A DNA stretch of 5,490 bases from an uncultured Flavobacteriia bacterium (lineage in GTDB: Bacteria > Bacteroidota > Bacteroidia > Flavobacteriales_D > Crocinitomicaceae): NCBI GenBank assembly GCA_903928365.1, contig CAIYQV010000205.1, forward strand, positions 1-5,490, read 5' to 3'. A model generated the notes under the pieces. That model worked only from the letters and a program-made list of their open reading frames with translations. It was not told the DNA's origin and made no database searches. The translations under genes and the position numbers were made by a program. Below, one piece after another: positions 4,884 to 5,490 of this stretch. Position 1 is the first letter of the stretch. The number at the start of each line of letters is the position of its first letter.

Positions 4884-5490
4884 ATGCCAATTATACGTAC
4901 CGTTTTCCTCAGTTTAACTGCTCTTTTCTCCTTGCTCCTTGTTCCTTGCTCATTCCAGGCGCAGCCGCTCAAACCCTTTCCCATAGCTCAAAGAAATGAT
5001 CCGTCTCAAAAGGCAATTCATGCGCTTGCATGGTTCGGCCAGCGAGGGCCTGATCTACAGCCTGTTTTTTCAAAAGGTTCAAAAGTCGAGATGGGGATTG
5101 ATTTAGGTGCAGATATCGATAATTGTATAGAGGCTTTTTTTGCTAACTCTTCTAAATCACAGCGTAAACTGAATCCCTATAATCGTCACGATCTGACCGT
5201 TGAAGCAGAGTTTTATTCCAACGGCAACCTGATCCAAAGACGCAGTGGATTCTTTTATCAGGAATTCAAGCGTGATTTGCGCAACAATAAGTGGATTGAG
5301 GATACTACCAGTTATTCCTTTCGCATCCGTTTCGAGCCTCCAACTGCAGGGATCTATTTTGCACGCATTGTTCTGACGTCAAAACTTGGATTCACACAAA
5401 CAGAGTTTGTGAATTTTGAAGTACTGGAATCTGCAGATAAAGGTGGATTGAAAGTGGGGTCTGATGGGAAACATCTGATCTATTCAGGGA
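4884..5490 (+). CDS. Secreted DUF5060-like protein, possibly a glycoside hydrolase (5' part only)
   Basis: The frame is open from ATG 4884 to the window edge, giving 202 codons and no stop, so the C-terminal part is missing. Residues 1-26 are a signal peptide (hydrophobic 8-21) with likely cleavage near QAQP; Cys22 follows Pro, so a lipobox is unlikely. Residues about 64-182 resemble DUF5060, the beta-sandwich found before catalytic domains of some secreted glycoside hydrolases. Marks are NPYNRHDLTVEAEFYSNG at 97-114, GFFYQEFKRD at 122-131, SFRIRFEPPTAGIYFARIV at 145-163 and FVNFEVLES at 175-183, followed by GGLKVGSDGKHLIYSG leading into the next domain. The start is 5 bp after the yidD stop, so the two are probably co-transcribed. 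Substrate and activity cannot be read from this fragment; a non-enzymatic surface protein is also possible. Confidence 0.75.
   Translation, partial: MPIIRTVFLSLTALFSLLLVPCSFQAQPLKPFPIAQRNDPSQKAIHALAWFGQRGPDLQPVFSKGSKVEMGIDLGADIDNCIEAFFANSSKSQRKLNPYNRHDLTVEAEFYSNGNLIQRRSGFFYQEFKRDLRNNKWIEDTTSYSFRIRFEPPTAGIYFARIVLTSKLGFTQTEFVNFEVLESADKGGLKVGSDGKHLIYSG
4930..4950 (+). repeat. Three tandem 7-base units in a signal-peptide coding region
   Basis: The bases read CCTTGCT, CCTTGTT, CCTTGCT: three adjacent heptamers with one mismatch. They code for part of the hydrophobic core of the signal peptide of the secreted protein that starts at 4884. Three units total 21 bases, so the reading frame is kept; gain or loss of one unit would shift it. 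Confidence 0.6.

Noticed and set aside
4611..4984. Open frames at 4611-4850 (plus) and 4784-4984 (minus)
   Set aside because: They overlap the unmistakable yidD and the signal peptide of the next gene; they have no family features.
1..5490. Mobile element, CRISPR array, tRNA, rRNA or a defence system
   Set aside because: I found no regularly spaced repeats, long terminal inverted repeats, transposase or nuclease motifs, or cloverleaf patterns; the genes are envelope and conserved hypothetical genes.

Overview
The window looks like chromosomal DNA of a Bacteroidota species, probably Flavobacteriia or a related class; finer placement is not possible from the sequence alone. The evidence is a T9SS type A sorting tail on a secreted protein, two Bacteroidetes-style lipoproteins, several TAnnTTTG promoter boxes, a lack of clear Shine-Dalgarno sequences, and families common in this phylum (DUF4836-like lipoprotein, Reeler-type 'choice-of-anchor V' protein, DUF5060-like secreted protein). 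I see no insertion sequence, integrase, phage gene, CRISPR array, tRNA or rRNA.

Layout. (1) Bases 1-1299, plus strand: the possible tail of an upstream gene, then a small c-type cytochrome-like lipoprotein (67-411), then a T9SS-secreted protein with its own CxxCH motif and a Reeler-like domain (427-1299). The two whole genes are 15 bp apart and look like an operon. (2) 1309-1869, minus strand: a cytoplasmic protein of unknown function, convergent with the operon. (3) 1958-3406, plus strand: a methionine-rich DUF4836-like lipoprotein, divergent from the preceding gene, with a promoter box for each gene in the shared gap. (4) 3407-3564: a short convergent gap with a doubtful 47-codon ORF and a weak hairpin. 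(5) 3565-4515, minus strand: a secreted lytic transglycosylase that appears to start at TTG. (6) 4633-4878, plus strand: yidD, with a -7 box directly against its ATG. (7) 4884 to the window end, plus strand: the first 202 codons of a secreted DUF5060-like protein, 5 bp behind yidD.

How the genes fit together. Most products belong to the cell envelope: a heme lipoprotein, a surface-secreted heme-motif protein, an outer-membrane or periplasmic lipoprotein, a peptidoglycan-cleaving enzyme, the membrane-insertion helper YidD, and a secreted carbohydrate-related protein. The most unusual element is the pair of adjacent exported proteins that each carry a single CxxCH motif, one lipid-anchored and one carrying a T9SS surface-delivery signal. 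They may form a cell-surface redox or heme-binding module. The rest is mostly ordinary Bacteroidota housekeeping or conserved hypothetical content.
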